Shown: positions 1 to 6,050 of the stretch, piece after piece | Position numbering within the stretch: position 1 is the stretch's first letter | How the letters are laid out: every line of letters starts with the position of its first letter | DNA from: an uncultured Sulfurovum sp. | Lineage (GTDB): Bacteria; Campylobacterota; Campylobacteria; Campylobacterales; Sulfurovaceae | Length of the DNA stretch: 6,050 nt | Direction: 5' to 3' | Assembly (NCBI GenBank): GCA_902727905.1 | Contig: CACVAR010000174.1 | Span: forward strand, 1 to 6,050 | Program-made: the position numbers and the translations under genes | Notes under the pieces: generated by a model | Database searches by the model: none | Told to the model about the DNA's origin: nothing | The model's input: the letters and a program-made list of their open reading frames with translations, nothing else

Positions 1-411
1 CATCTCATCTATAAGTTTAACTTTTTCTATTTCTCTAAAATGACGAAACTTCCAAAATCTTTCTACACCTTCTAGATTTTCATTTGAAGAGGGGTCAAAA
101 ATAAAATGAAACCATCGTTGAGCTTCTGCAAAGCGTTGATTTTTACTTAATTGAATGGCAATAGAAAGAGGTATATGAAAGAATATTTCCCAATTATACA
201 TAGAGTACGCACCTGAGATACTTAAATCAATATTTGGTTCTGCTTCTGCATAATTCACATTTCCTTTAGGGGTATACCTAGTCTCAAAAGTTTCATCTTG
301 TTTCCTTTGTATCTCAATATCTAATAATCCTTCAATAGAACTATTTTGTAAAGCTTCAATCATCTCTTCTGCATAAGGATGATAGTGATTATAAAATTTA
401 ATATTTTTCAT
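1..411 (-). CDS. Tc toxin A subunit, C-terminal part (pore/TcB-binding), partial: 3' end outside window
   Basis: The first 137 codons of a gene are open to the left edge of the window. The translation begins MKNIKFYNHYHPYAEEM. It continues with ETRYTP (43-48), GAYSMYNWEIFFHIPL (67-82), QLSKNQRFAEAQRWFHFIFD (87-106) and RFWKFRHFRE (118-127). From memory of the family, this string of motifs is the highly conserved stretch that follows the neuraminidase-like region in single-chain TcA proteins and leads into the translocation-channel and TcB-binding domains. Those domains should lie in the several hundred codons beyond the window. The start is fixed by the TAATG overlap with the preceding stop and by GGAGGGAG just upstream; the frame is closed by a TGA only 11 codons further upstream (445-447). 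Co-transcription with the preceding gene and joint assembly with its product are inferred. The alternative is a recent frameshift in a once single gene, but the well-placed ribosome binding site argues against it. Confidence 0.9.
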   Translation of the reverse strand, partial: MKNIKFYNHYHPYAEEMIEALQNSSIEGLLDIEIQRKQDETFETRYTPKGNVNYAEAEPNIDLSISGAYSMYNWEIFFHIPLSIAIQLSKNQRFAEAQRWFHFIFDPSSNENLEGVERFWKFRHFREIEKVKLIDEM

Positions 412-425
412 TATTGTCTCCCTCC
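409..425 (-). promoter_or_regulatory. Stop/start overlap (TAATG) with embedded ribosome binding site
   Basis: On the minus strand the site reads GGAGGGAGACAATAATG. The TAA of the first gene (413-411) shares its last A with the ATG of the second (411-409). The Shine-Dalgarno string GGAGGGAG (425-418) lies 6 bases before the ATG and at the same time encodes Gly-Gly-Arg in the C-terminal IGGRQ of the first protein. This arrangement is typical of translational coupling, in which ribosomes finishing the first gene restart on the second, and would favour matched amounts of the two TcA halves. The coupling itself is inferred from the layout. Confidence 0.8.
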
Positions 426-3400
426 AATATGGGGAATATAATCTTCATTTATTCTAGGAACTATTCCAATCCTAATATCTGTATTTGCTAAAGGCTCAAC
501 TTCTAGAATTTGACTTTCAAAAACTTTATCAAGTTTAATATTTGAAAAGTTTATATTATCAAATGAAATAAATTCATTTATAGGATTCCAATTTATTACT
601 TCTTCGAGTTTATTAGGAAAAGGAGAAAGTTTTCTTTTTTCCATCAAAGAATGACGCATACGCATAAATTCCCATTCTTCTAATTTTCGTAGTTCTTCAC
701 GATCAAATATGATTGGTACTTTTACAAGAAAACACTTCTCTATAAAATAAGTACTATATTCATCACTATAAAAAAATGAATTCGCTATGCTAGATGAACA
801 TTTCTTTGACTGTAAGTTTTCTAACGGACTATGTGATGCTTCTACAATCCTACCATTAGGAGTTAAGTTCCTAAATAAAGTTTTTTTATTTATTTTAGAA
901 TAAAAAGAATTTTTTTCTAAAAAGTTAAACTCTGCTGTATATTTATTTTTGAAACTAATAATACGTGTAAGTAGTATTTTTTCTTCTAATTCTTTTAATC
1001 TAGTTCTATATTTATAAAATAATTCTCTATTTATTTCAATTTTATTATAAAAATCTTCTTTAGTTTTTAAAGCATTTTTTGCTTTAATTCTTAAGTCTTC
1101 ATTTAATTTTTTTATTTTCTTAATATTTTCTTCAGATAAAGTATTTAATTTCGATATTTCTTGATTATATATTTCTTGCCTATTATTGTTATTTTCTTTG
1201 CTAATCCAAGTATTATAATAGTTAATCATACAATTTGTATGGCTAATTAAAGACACTAATTTATTCATTTCAATCTGTTTAAGCTTCTTAGTATTATATT
1301 TCATTTGAATATATAATACATTATTTTTATCTATAGAGCTTCTAAGTAACAAATCCTTCTTATTGAAAATATCCCTATCAAAAATGAACTCTTTCTCCTC
1401 TTGTTTATAATTAATGTCACTAGACAACATAGTCTGCCATTTTTCATTATAGTATTCACTCCATGAAATATTTACTTCTATTTTTTCTTGTGGTATTGGT
1501 TTATCTTCGCTACAACTAAAATCATCTTTTGTAGCTGAACTCTTCAAAATATTCAACCAAAAAATAAACAATCTACCTTTCCAAACAACAAGTATAAGAG
1601 GATTGTCCTCTATCTTAAGATTTATTTTTTCCCATGCTGTCCATCGTCCATATTCTTGCCTTCTATAATAAAATTGATTATTCATTTTTCCAACAACATG
1701 TAATACATCTTTTTCTTGGAACATAGCAGATATTTCAGGTTTAGCAATACTATCTAACTTTTCAAGATAATGTATGAGTGCTTTTTCTGCTAGATCATCG
1801 TTGAGGTCAGACTGTAACAGTTCTGTTTCAAATTCTTTAAAGAAAGGTGTTTTATCCGTTCTTAACTCAGGTTCTAACCAATTCTCAGGATATAAAAAAA
1901 CTTTTCTATTAGCTTCCCATAATCGATACTTTTTCATCCACTTCCAACGTTCAGTATTGATTTCATTTGGTAATACACCTTCTTCAAGATTCAATAAACA
2001 TCTGTCTATAAACAGTTGAATGGTCAAAATAGCTTGTTTAATACGAGATGTTTTCATACAAGCATTCATCTGTACATCTATAAGAAAATATTCAAAAAGT
2101 TTATCAGCTGTATTCATTTTATTAAGATGTGTTTCAGTACTTGTTTTATGTTCATGTAAAATATAATCTACTAGAGCATCTCGACGTTTATTTCTTAACT
2201 TGTCAGTAATAATCTCTAAATTTTTAGTTGAATTAAATTTAATTTTTTTATAATCACGATACCAACTTTTAAGCTCATCTTCTGAAGTATTCATCATTTG
2301 TAATGCTTTCTTTTTGACGAAGTAAGCATTCAATTTTTGCCATGTGTTTAAGTTATCATTTTCTATAAGACTCTTAAAATCTTTAATCTTATAATCATGA
2401 GTTATAGCATTAATTTTTCGTATTGCTAAAAGTCTTAATAGTGCATCAATATTTTCTTTTGTAAGAACCTTAAAATTAAATAATTCTTTTTCTATTACTA
2501 CTGCTAATTCTTCGCTACTAATTTTTAACTTCTCAATTATGAATGAAGCTTTTAGTAAGCGTATATACATTTCTTTTCTTGAAGTATTACTCAAAAAGCT
2601 TTTGATTTCATCCTTGGAAATAAGTTGACTTATAATTATTGGTTCTGTATTAATTGAATTTGCCAATAAGGTGTATAGTGTTATATTTTTCTCTTTTTCT
2701 TTCAAGTTCTGTAAAATGAAAAGTAACTTTTCTCTTCTTAGCTTATAAATAGTTTCTATAGCTTTTTTCAATTCATCCGATTCAGATTTTTCTATTAATC
2801 TAGTTTTTTTCTCTTCATTTAATATTCCATGATAGTATATTTGTTTTTCTTGATGATTGTATATAAGGTTCTCATCATAATCAAGTAACTCATCTGCTAG
2901 ATTCTCGTTACTTTGAGTATAAATGACAATATAGTCTTTTCCTACTAATTTACTATTTTGTTCTATAGACAATAAAGAATTTATGTCATACTTAGTTTCT
3001 ATTTTTTCAACTTCCTTATTTATCTCTTTATTCAACTCTAACAAATTCTCATCATGAGAAGCATCATCTTTATTAACTAAATAAGCTAAATCCTCCATAG
3101 ACAAATGACTACTTTTTATAAATGCTATTAAGTCCATACACTCTTTTGTCACAATTAATTTTTCAGATATAGTAACTGAAGAAGTTATCTCTTTAAAATT
3201 TTTAATAAGTCTAAAGTCATCTTCTGAGATATTTAAAAAACTAATCAGCGTTTTTTCAAATATCACTTCTTCATTCAAAATATCTAATAAACTCTCCATT
3301 GTATTATTTTTATCTATCTCTAAAATATGTTTAAGTGTAACAATATTTTGAAGTAACAACTTAAATGCTTCTTTTAAAATAGGTTGTGAAGTGGGTAGGT

Positions 3401-5921
3401 TCTCACTATAAAGTATTATAAAGACTTTATCAGTCTCTTCAATACTCCATTGCATCTTATTCATAAGACGAACAAATCGTAAAATTTTCAATAACATTTT
3501 TTGATTACTATTTTCAATTGTATATTGACTAAAGTCACATCCTTTACCTTTAAGAGAAATATTTACTTTAAAAAATTGAGTCTCTAAAATCTTTTCTAAA
3601 TCCATATAACTTAAATTCAATGTCTTTGCCAATGTTTTAGCATTTTTTAACTCATCAACTGTTTTCCCACCAAATAAAGCTTCAATCTTCTCATTCTTCG
3701 TAAACACATCATATTCAGTATCTGAAAGATTCAAATACTCCCTATTTATAATCTCTTCTTGTTCCCCTACAAGTTTCATAACCTGATAAAGAGGTACTTT
3801 CAATTCTTGAAAATATGCTCGTTTTGTCTCTAACTCTCTATCAAAAGGAAGTGTCAAAGGATAAACTTCTTTATTTAACATCTCTATATAAATTTTATGT
3901 TGAACCATTTCAACATCTTTATCAATAGAGCTATTATGCCCTTCATATTTATCTATGGTTATATTATCTGCATAATACTCTAAAATTTCATTAACCACAT
4001 CGATATAAGGAAGTATCGTTTCTGTATTTTCACAAGTAAGTTCTAAATATTCTAAATCAGGTCTTTTTTCTAAAAGTACATCTTGTGCTGTTTTTCCATC
4101 ATCATTTTTATCTGTGTCTAAAAAGCTTAAAAGCTCTACCATGTAGGCAGCAGGACTTAAGACAGAACTACAATGCCCACAGTTACAAAAATCTAATTCT
4201 CCAAATAAGTTTTCTAATGTAGGTAAAATAGTACTTACGGAAGGTTGTGCTTTATATGCCATATCGGAAGCTAAAAGAAAAGTATTTGCCTTATTGATTT
4301 TTTCAGCATTGGATTTAATGACTTTCGCTTCTTTTACAAAAAGTTCATTTTCTTTTTCAGATAATTTTGTAGCACCTAAAGTATCAAACTGTTTTTGACT
4401 CATTTTTGTAATTTTATAAGCCGAATCTATTCCAAGTTTATTTAAAATAGGTATCATTTCTATAGTGGGACTCATTGAAATTTGTCTATGAAGTGTCTCT
4501 ACCTTTTTTGTATCAATGACTGAAGTATCTAGTACTTTATTTCTCATTTGAAAACTTTTAAAACTCTCTTCTCCAAGCCTAAAACCATGATTAACAGTCA
4601 TTAAATTAAAAATCTCTTTATCAATAAGTTGTTTATCTTGAAGTTCTACTGCCATAGCTTCATTAGCATATTCTAGTTTTAAAGCTAATGCCATTGATTG
4701 AGCATATTCTTCTTTTTCCATATTTTCAGGTATCTTGATTGTATTGTTATCCCCAAATACTTTGAGCCATTTTTCTTTTCTAAAATAACCCTTTAGGGTA
4801 AGTTCTTTTTTTGATACAAGTTTAATTTCTTTCATAAGTAGTGCATTATATTGAGTTAAAGTACCAAGTTCACTAATCAACTTTAAGCTATCATCTAATT
4901 CAACTTCTTCATCTTGAGATTCTTTTAAAAAATATTCTTGTTCACCTCTACTCATAGTCAAAGACAAAACTTCATGTAGAGAGGAAACTCCTATTTTATT
5001 TTTTTCTAACAATAGAAACTCTATATTTTTCCCTTTAAAAACATTCAAACTTTCTTCTAATTCAGCACTTGTCAAATGTGGAATTAACTTCTTCTCTATT
5101 GTTTCATCCCATATTTTTTTAATTATTTTTGGACTTATACTGTAAATCTTATTTAATTCAGTAGGAAAACCTACTGCAAACAAAGCCATAAAAAGAGATG
5201 CTGATATTTCTTCTTCTTTAGCATACTTATTTGCAGTAACCAATTTATTTAACGTTGCAATTTCAACACCAGTTTTTTGACTTACAAAAGAAATATCTTC
5301 TTCTTTCAATTCAGCATAATTAAGAGTAGAACCTACTTCCTTAACAATATTTTCTTCTAACAATTCCAGTTGACTAGGCTGTTTTACTAACTCATCGTTT
5401 ATCTCAATATTAACATTTGTCATAATTCCAGCATTAAATACAATGCTGGAATGAGCCATTACTTTTTTATCTTTTTCATCTAAAACACGTACTTCTATGT
5501 CTGCATTTCTTTTTTTTCTTTCTAATAACTCTGCTTTAGTATATACAATTTCATAATAACCCTTAGCATCAGTTCTAATTTCCTTTTCAGTTAAGGAAAC
5601 AATCTCTCCAATGCTTTTGTCAAGTACCTCTACAATCATATTACTAGCAGGTAATCCACCACGAGTTAAAATACGTCCATTAATAGTCCGTTCATTTTCT
5701 TTTTTAGCTAAAGCTTTTATATGTTTGAGTGTATCTTTATCTACTTCACTTGTTACTGCTAATCCATGCTTTTCTTGTAAGTCATTAATGGCTCTAACTG
5801 TAGTAGCTCCATATTTTTGGCTATCTAGCTCTTTTTTATCTATTTTTACATCTAAAAGAACTAATTCATTTTGTAGCTCTTTTACATGTGTTCCTGTTTC
5901 ATTTAGTTTGTAGTTTGACAT
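411..5921 (-). CDS. Tc toxin A subunit, N-terminal part (VRP1 / ABC-toxin-N / neuraminidase-like), split TcA
   Basis: This 1836-residue protein is the shell and receptor-facing part of a Tc toxin A subunit, which in the family forms a pentameric bell that binds host cells and injects a TcB/TcC cocoon enzyme. Visible domains: peptidoglycan-binding-like helices (about 4-72); carboxypeptidase-regulatory-like beta domain (79-174); VRP1-type helical region (about 180-1235) with CNCGHCSSVLSPAAYMVEL at 579-597 followed by RPDLEYLELTCENTETILPY (620-639); ABC-toxin N-terminal region (about 1238-1400, with RRDALVDYIL and ERWKWMKKYRLWEANRKVFL); neuraminidase-like region (about 1405-1500, with FYYRRQEYGRWTAWEKINL and WKGRLFIFW); Lys/Asn-rich insert (about 1541-1685); FFYSD segment (1716-1720). 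There is no signal peptide or membrane segment, as is usual for TcA. The ATG is chosen for its GAGGAA site 5 bases upstream. The protein stops before the conserved pore and TcB-binding part, which is in the next gene. Family assignment is firm; domain borders are approximate, and host and activity are unknown. Confidence 0.93.
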   Translation of the reverse strand: MSNYKLNETGTHVKELQNELVLLDVKIDKKELDSQKYGATTVRAINDLQEKHGLAVTSEVDKDTLKHIKALAKKENERTINGRILTRGGLPASNMIVEVLDKSIGEIVSLTEKEIRTDAKGYYEIVYTKAELLERKKRNADIEVRVLDEKDKKVMAHSSIVFNAGIMTNVNIEINDELVKQPSQLELLEENIVKEVGSTLNYAELKEEDISFVSQKTGVEIATLNKLVTANKYAKEEEISASLFMALFAVGFPTELNKIYSISPKIIKKIWDETIEKKLIPHLTSAELEESLNVFKGKNIEFLLLEKNKIGVSSLHEVLSLTMSRGEQEYFLKESQDEEVELDDSLKLISELGTLTQYNALLMKEIKLVSKKELTLKGYFRKEKWLKVFGDNNTIKIPENMEKEEYAQSMALALKLEYANEAMAVELQDKQLIDKEIFNLMTVNHGFRLGEESFKSFQMRNKVLDTSVIDTKKVETLHRQISMSPTIEMIPILNKLGIDSAYKITKMSQKQFDTLGATKLSEKENELFVKEAKVIKSNAEKINKANTFLLASDMAYKAQPSVSTILPTLENLFGELDFCNCGHCSSVLSPAAYMVELLSFLDTDKNDDGKTAQDVLLEKRPDLEYLELTCENTETILPYIDVVNEILEYYADNITIDKYEGHNSSIDKDVEMVQHKIYIEMLNKEVYPLTLPFDRELETKRAYFQELKVPLYQVMKLVGEQEEIINREYLNLSDTEYDVFTKNEKIEALFGGKTVDELKNAKTLAKTLNLSYMDLEKILETQFFKVNISLKGKGCDFSQYTIENSNQKMLLKILRFVRLMNKMQWSIEETDKVFIILYSENLPTSQPILKEAFKLLLQNIVTLKHILEIDKNNTMESLLDILNEEVIFEKTLISFLNISEDDFRLIKNFKEITSSVTISEKLIVTKECMDLIAFIKSSHLSMEDLAYLVNKDDASHDENLLELNKEINKEVEKIETKYDINSLLSIEQNSKLVGKDYIVIYTQSNENLADELLDYDENLIYNHQEKQIYYHGILNEEKKTRLIEKSESDELKKAIETIYKLRREKLLFILQNLKEKEKNITLYTLLANSINTEPIIISQLISKDEIKSFLSNTSRKEMYIRLLKASFIIEKLKISSEELAVVIEKELFNFKVLTKENIDALLRLLAIRKINAITHDYKIKDFKSLIENDNLNTWQKLNAYFVKKKALQMMNTSEDELKSWYRDYKKIKFNSTKNLEIITDKLRNKRRDALVDYILHEHKTSTETHLNKMNTADKLFEYFLIDVQMNACMKTSRIKQAILTIQLFIDRCLLNLEEGVLPNEINTERWKWMKKYRLWEANRKVFLYPENWLEPELRTDKTPFFKEFETELLQSDLNDDLAEKALIHYLEKLDSIAKPEISAMFQEKDVLHVVGKMNNQFYYRRQEYGRWTAWEKINLKIEDNPLILVVWKGRLFIFWLNILKSSATKDDFSCSEDKPIPQEKIEVNISWSEYYNEKWQTMLSSDINYKQEEKEFIFDRDIFNKKDLLLRSSIDKNNVLYIQMKYNTKKLKQIEMNKLVSLISHTNCMINYYNTWISKENNNNRQEIYNQEISKLNTLSEENIKKIKKLNEDLRIKAKNALKTKEDFYNKIEINRELFYKYRTRLKELEEKILLTRIISFKNKYTAEFNFLEKNSFYSKINKKTLFRNLTPNGRIVEASHSPLENLQSKKCSSSIANSFFYSDEYSTYFIEKCFLVKVPIIFDREELRKLEEWEFMRMRHSLMEKRKLSPFPNKLEEVINWNPINEFISFDNINFSNIKLDKVFESQILEVEPLANTDIRIGIVPRINEDYIPHIGGRQ
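867..1301 (-). other. Lys/Asn/Glu-rich coiled-coil insert after the neuraminidase-like region (residues about 1541-1685)
   Basis: Residues about 1580-1655 form a charged heptad-like helix region (for example ISKLNTLSEENIKKIKKLN and YRTRLKELEEKILLTRI), preceded by an Asn run KENNNNR. Nucleotides 901-1200 hold only about 51 G/C in 300 (hand count), against roughly one third in flanking coding stretches. Conserved family motifs resume at FFYSD (1716-1720). The segment is probably a lineage-specific helical insertion. In TcA proteins, receptor-binding and variable domains are inserted in comparable parts of the shell. Confidence 0.55.
5400..5687 (-). other. Domain: carboxypeptidase-regulatory/transthyretin-like beta domain (residues about 79-174)
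   Basis: The segment starts TINGRILTRGGLPASNMIVE and carries TDAKGYYEIVY (117-127), then an alternating-hydrophobic strand region ending in VNIEIN. The 'G-x-V/I ... G-x-P-x-x-x-x-x-V-x-V ... T-D-x-x-G-x-Y' pattern is that of carboxypeptidase-regulatory-like Ig-type domains. It probably forms a stalk or spacer between the N-terminal domain and the helical shell. Function is inferred from fold only. Confidence 0.65.
5706..5912 (-). other. Domain: peptidoglycan-binding-like N-terminal domain (residues about 4-72)
   Basis: The segment has the helical pattern of the PG_binding_1 fold: HVKELQNELVLLD, a short variable loop, then YGATTVRAINDLQEKHGL and a final helix DKDTLKHIKAL. The core T-x(3)-A-x(3)-LQ-x(3)-GL spacing matches that family. 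This domain is absent from the classic Photorhabdus TcdA but, from memory, occurs in Tc-like A proteins of other bacteria. Whether it binds cell wall here is unknown. Confidence 0.7.
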
Positions 5922-5926
5922 TCTAT

Positions 5927-5932
5927 TTCCTC
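5927..5932 (-). promoter_or_regulatory. Ribosome binding site of the first Tc gene
   Basis: GAGGAA lies 5 bases (ATAGA) before the ATG at 5921-5919. It is the only good purine-rich match near this start and supports beginning the protein at MSNYKLNETG. Confidence 0.75.
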
Positions 5933-5944
5933 GTATAATAAATT

Positions 5945-5983
5945 AAGAGTAAATGTACTTCTAAAAAGAAATATATTACTCTT
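5945..5983. repeat. Perfect 8-base inverted repeat in the leader
   Basis: AAGAGTAA at 5945-5952 is the exact reverse complement of TTACTCTT at 5976-5983, with 23 bases between. Inside the loop, TTCT (5959-5962) and AGAA (5967-5970) could form a small inner stem. The near edge of the repeat is 12 bases upstream of the ribosome binding site. In DNA this AT-rich a repeat of this length can arise by chance, so a role is only possible. Confidence 0.4.
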
Positions 5984-6014
5984 GTAAGATTGAAGTACTA
6001 ACTTCAAATCTTGT
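5984..6014. repeat. Imperfect inverted repeat (operator- or hairpin-like)
   Basis: On the plus strand, AAGATTGAAGT (5986-5996), a 4-base spacer, then ACTTCAAATCTT (6001-6012). The arms are complementary over 11 bases apart from one extra A in the right arm, and the flanks continue the symmetry imperfectly. An 8-base direct repeat TCTTGTAA (5980-5987 and 6009-6016) overlaps both ends with a 29-base period. There is no T run after the stem on either strand, so an intrinsic terminator is unlikely. A dimeric regulator site or an RNA stem in the leader fits better. Confidence 0.5.
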
Positions 6015-6050
6015 AACAATCACAGTTTATGACTAGAGATAAAACAACAT

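Larger units (their letters stand above)
5922..6050 (-). promoter_or_regulatory. Non-coding 5' leader / upstream region of the Tc operon
   Basis: These 129 bases contain no convincing gene. They are AT-rich and contain overlapping inverted repeats, listed separately. A weak candidate -10 element TAATAT sits at 5978-5973 on the minus strand, but no good -35 match stands 16-18 bases upstream of it. A second AT run, TATTAT near 5940-5934, is too close to the ribosome binding site to be attractive. The promoter must lie here or further right, and I cannot place it securely. Confidence 0.35.

Noticed and set aside
409..447. Pseudogene produced by a frameshift in a single-chain TcA gene
   Set aside because: The second frame is open only 10 codons upstream of its ATG, and a strong, well-spaced ribosome site serves that ATG. 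Both parts keep full family motifs without other disruptions, so a functional split is the better reading, although read-level confirmation is not possible here.
1774..2019. Plus-strand 81-codon open frame
   Set aside because: It is antisense to the conserved ABC-toxin N-terminal region, and its Ser/Arg-rich composition is that of an antisense shadow.
4092..4120. Calcium-binding EF-hand-like loop (DTDKNDDGK, residues 602-610)
   Set aside because: The spacing gives D-x-N-x-D-G, but position 12 is Val, not Glu or Asp, and no flanking EF-hand helix pair is evident; it is more likely a surface loop in the VRP1 region.
5611..5913. Plus-strand 100-codon open frame with a hydrophobic start, antisense to the N-terminus of the large gene
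   Set aside because: It lies wholly inside a strongly supported coding region on the other strand, has no ribosome binding site and resembles no family; it is a shadow frame.
5984..6014. Intrinsic terminator of a gene upstream of the Tc operon
   Set aside because: The stem is AT-rich, has a bulge and is not followed by a T run on either strand.
6029..6050. Possible start of a divergent plus-strand gene (ATG ACT AGA GAT AAA ...)
   Set aside because: Only seven codons are visible and no purine-rich ribosome site precedes the ATG; it cannot be supported.

Overview
This window holds most of an insecticidal toxin complex (Tc toxin) A-subunit locus, read entirely on the minus strand. The DNA is very AT-rich (hand counts of about 33% G+C in ordinary coding stretches and about 17% in the lowest 300 bases). 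The proteins are rich in Lys, Asn, Ile and Glu and translate cleanly with the standard bacterial code. Both visible genes have purine-rich ribosome binding sites. This fits a low-GC bacterium, for example an Arcobacter-like campylobacterote or a low-GC Bacillota. The sequence alone does not settle which.

Layout, in the direction of transcription (right to left): (1) 6050-5922 is a non-coding leader with several overlapping inverted repeats and a ribosome binding site. (2) 5921-411 is one 1836-residue protein that carries the N-terminal three quarters of a TcA subunit. Its domains in order are a peptidoglycan-binding-like helical domain, a carboxypeptidase-regulatory/transthyretin-like beta domain, a long VRP1-type helical shell with the conserved Cys/SVLSPAAY signature, the 'ABC toxin N-terminal' helical region, a neuraminidase-like beta region, a Lys/Asn-rich coiled-coil insert, and a short conserved FFYSD segment. 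(3) 411-1 is the first 137 codons of a second gene that runs off the left edge. It begins exactly where an intact TcA would continue (YHPY ... GAYSMYNWEIFF ... QRWFHFIFDP), so it is the C-terminal, pore and TcB-binding part.

The two genes overlap by one base (TAATG). The second gene's ribosome binding site is embedded in the last codons of the first, so the two halves are probably made by coupled translation and assembled into one TcA-like particle. Two-polypeptide TcA subunits are known (YenA1/YenA2, TcaA/TcaB), but here the break lies later than I recall for those, after the neuraminidase-like region. Neither TcB nor TcC, nor any lysis or release gene, is visible in the window. No RNA genes, mobile elements or CRISPR arrays were seen.
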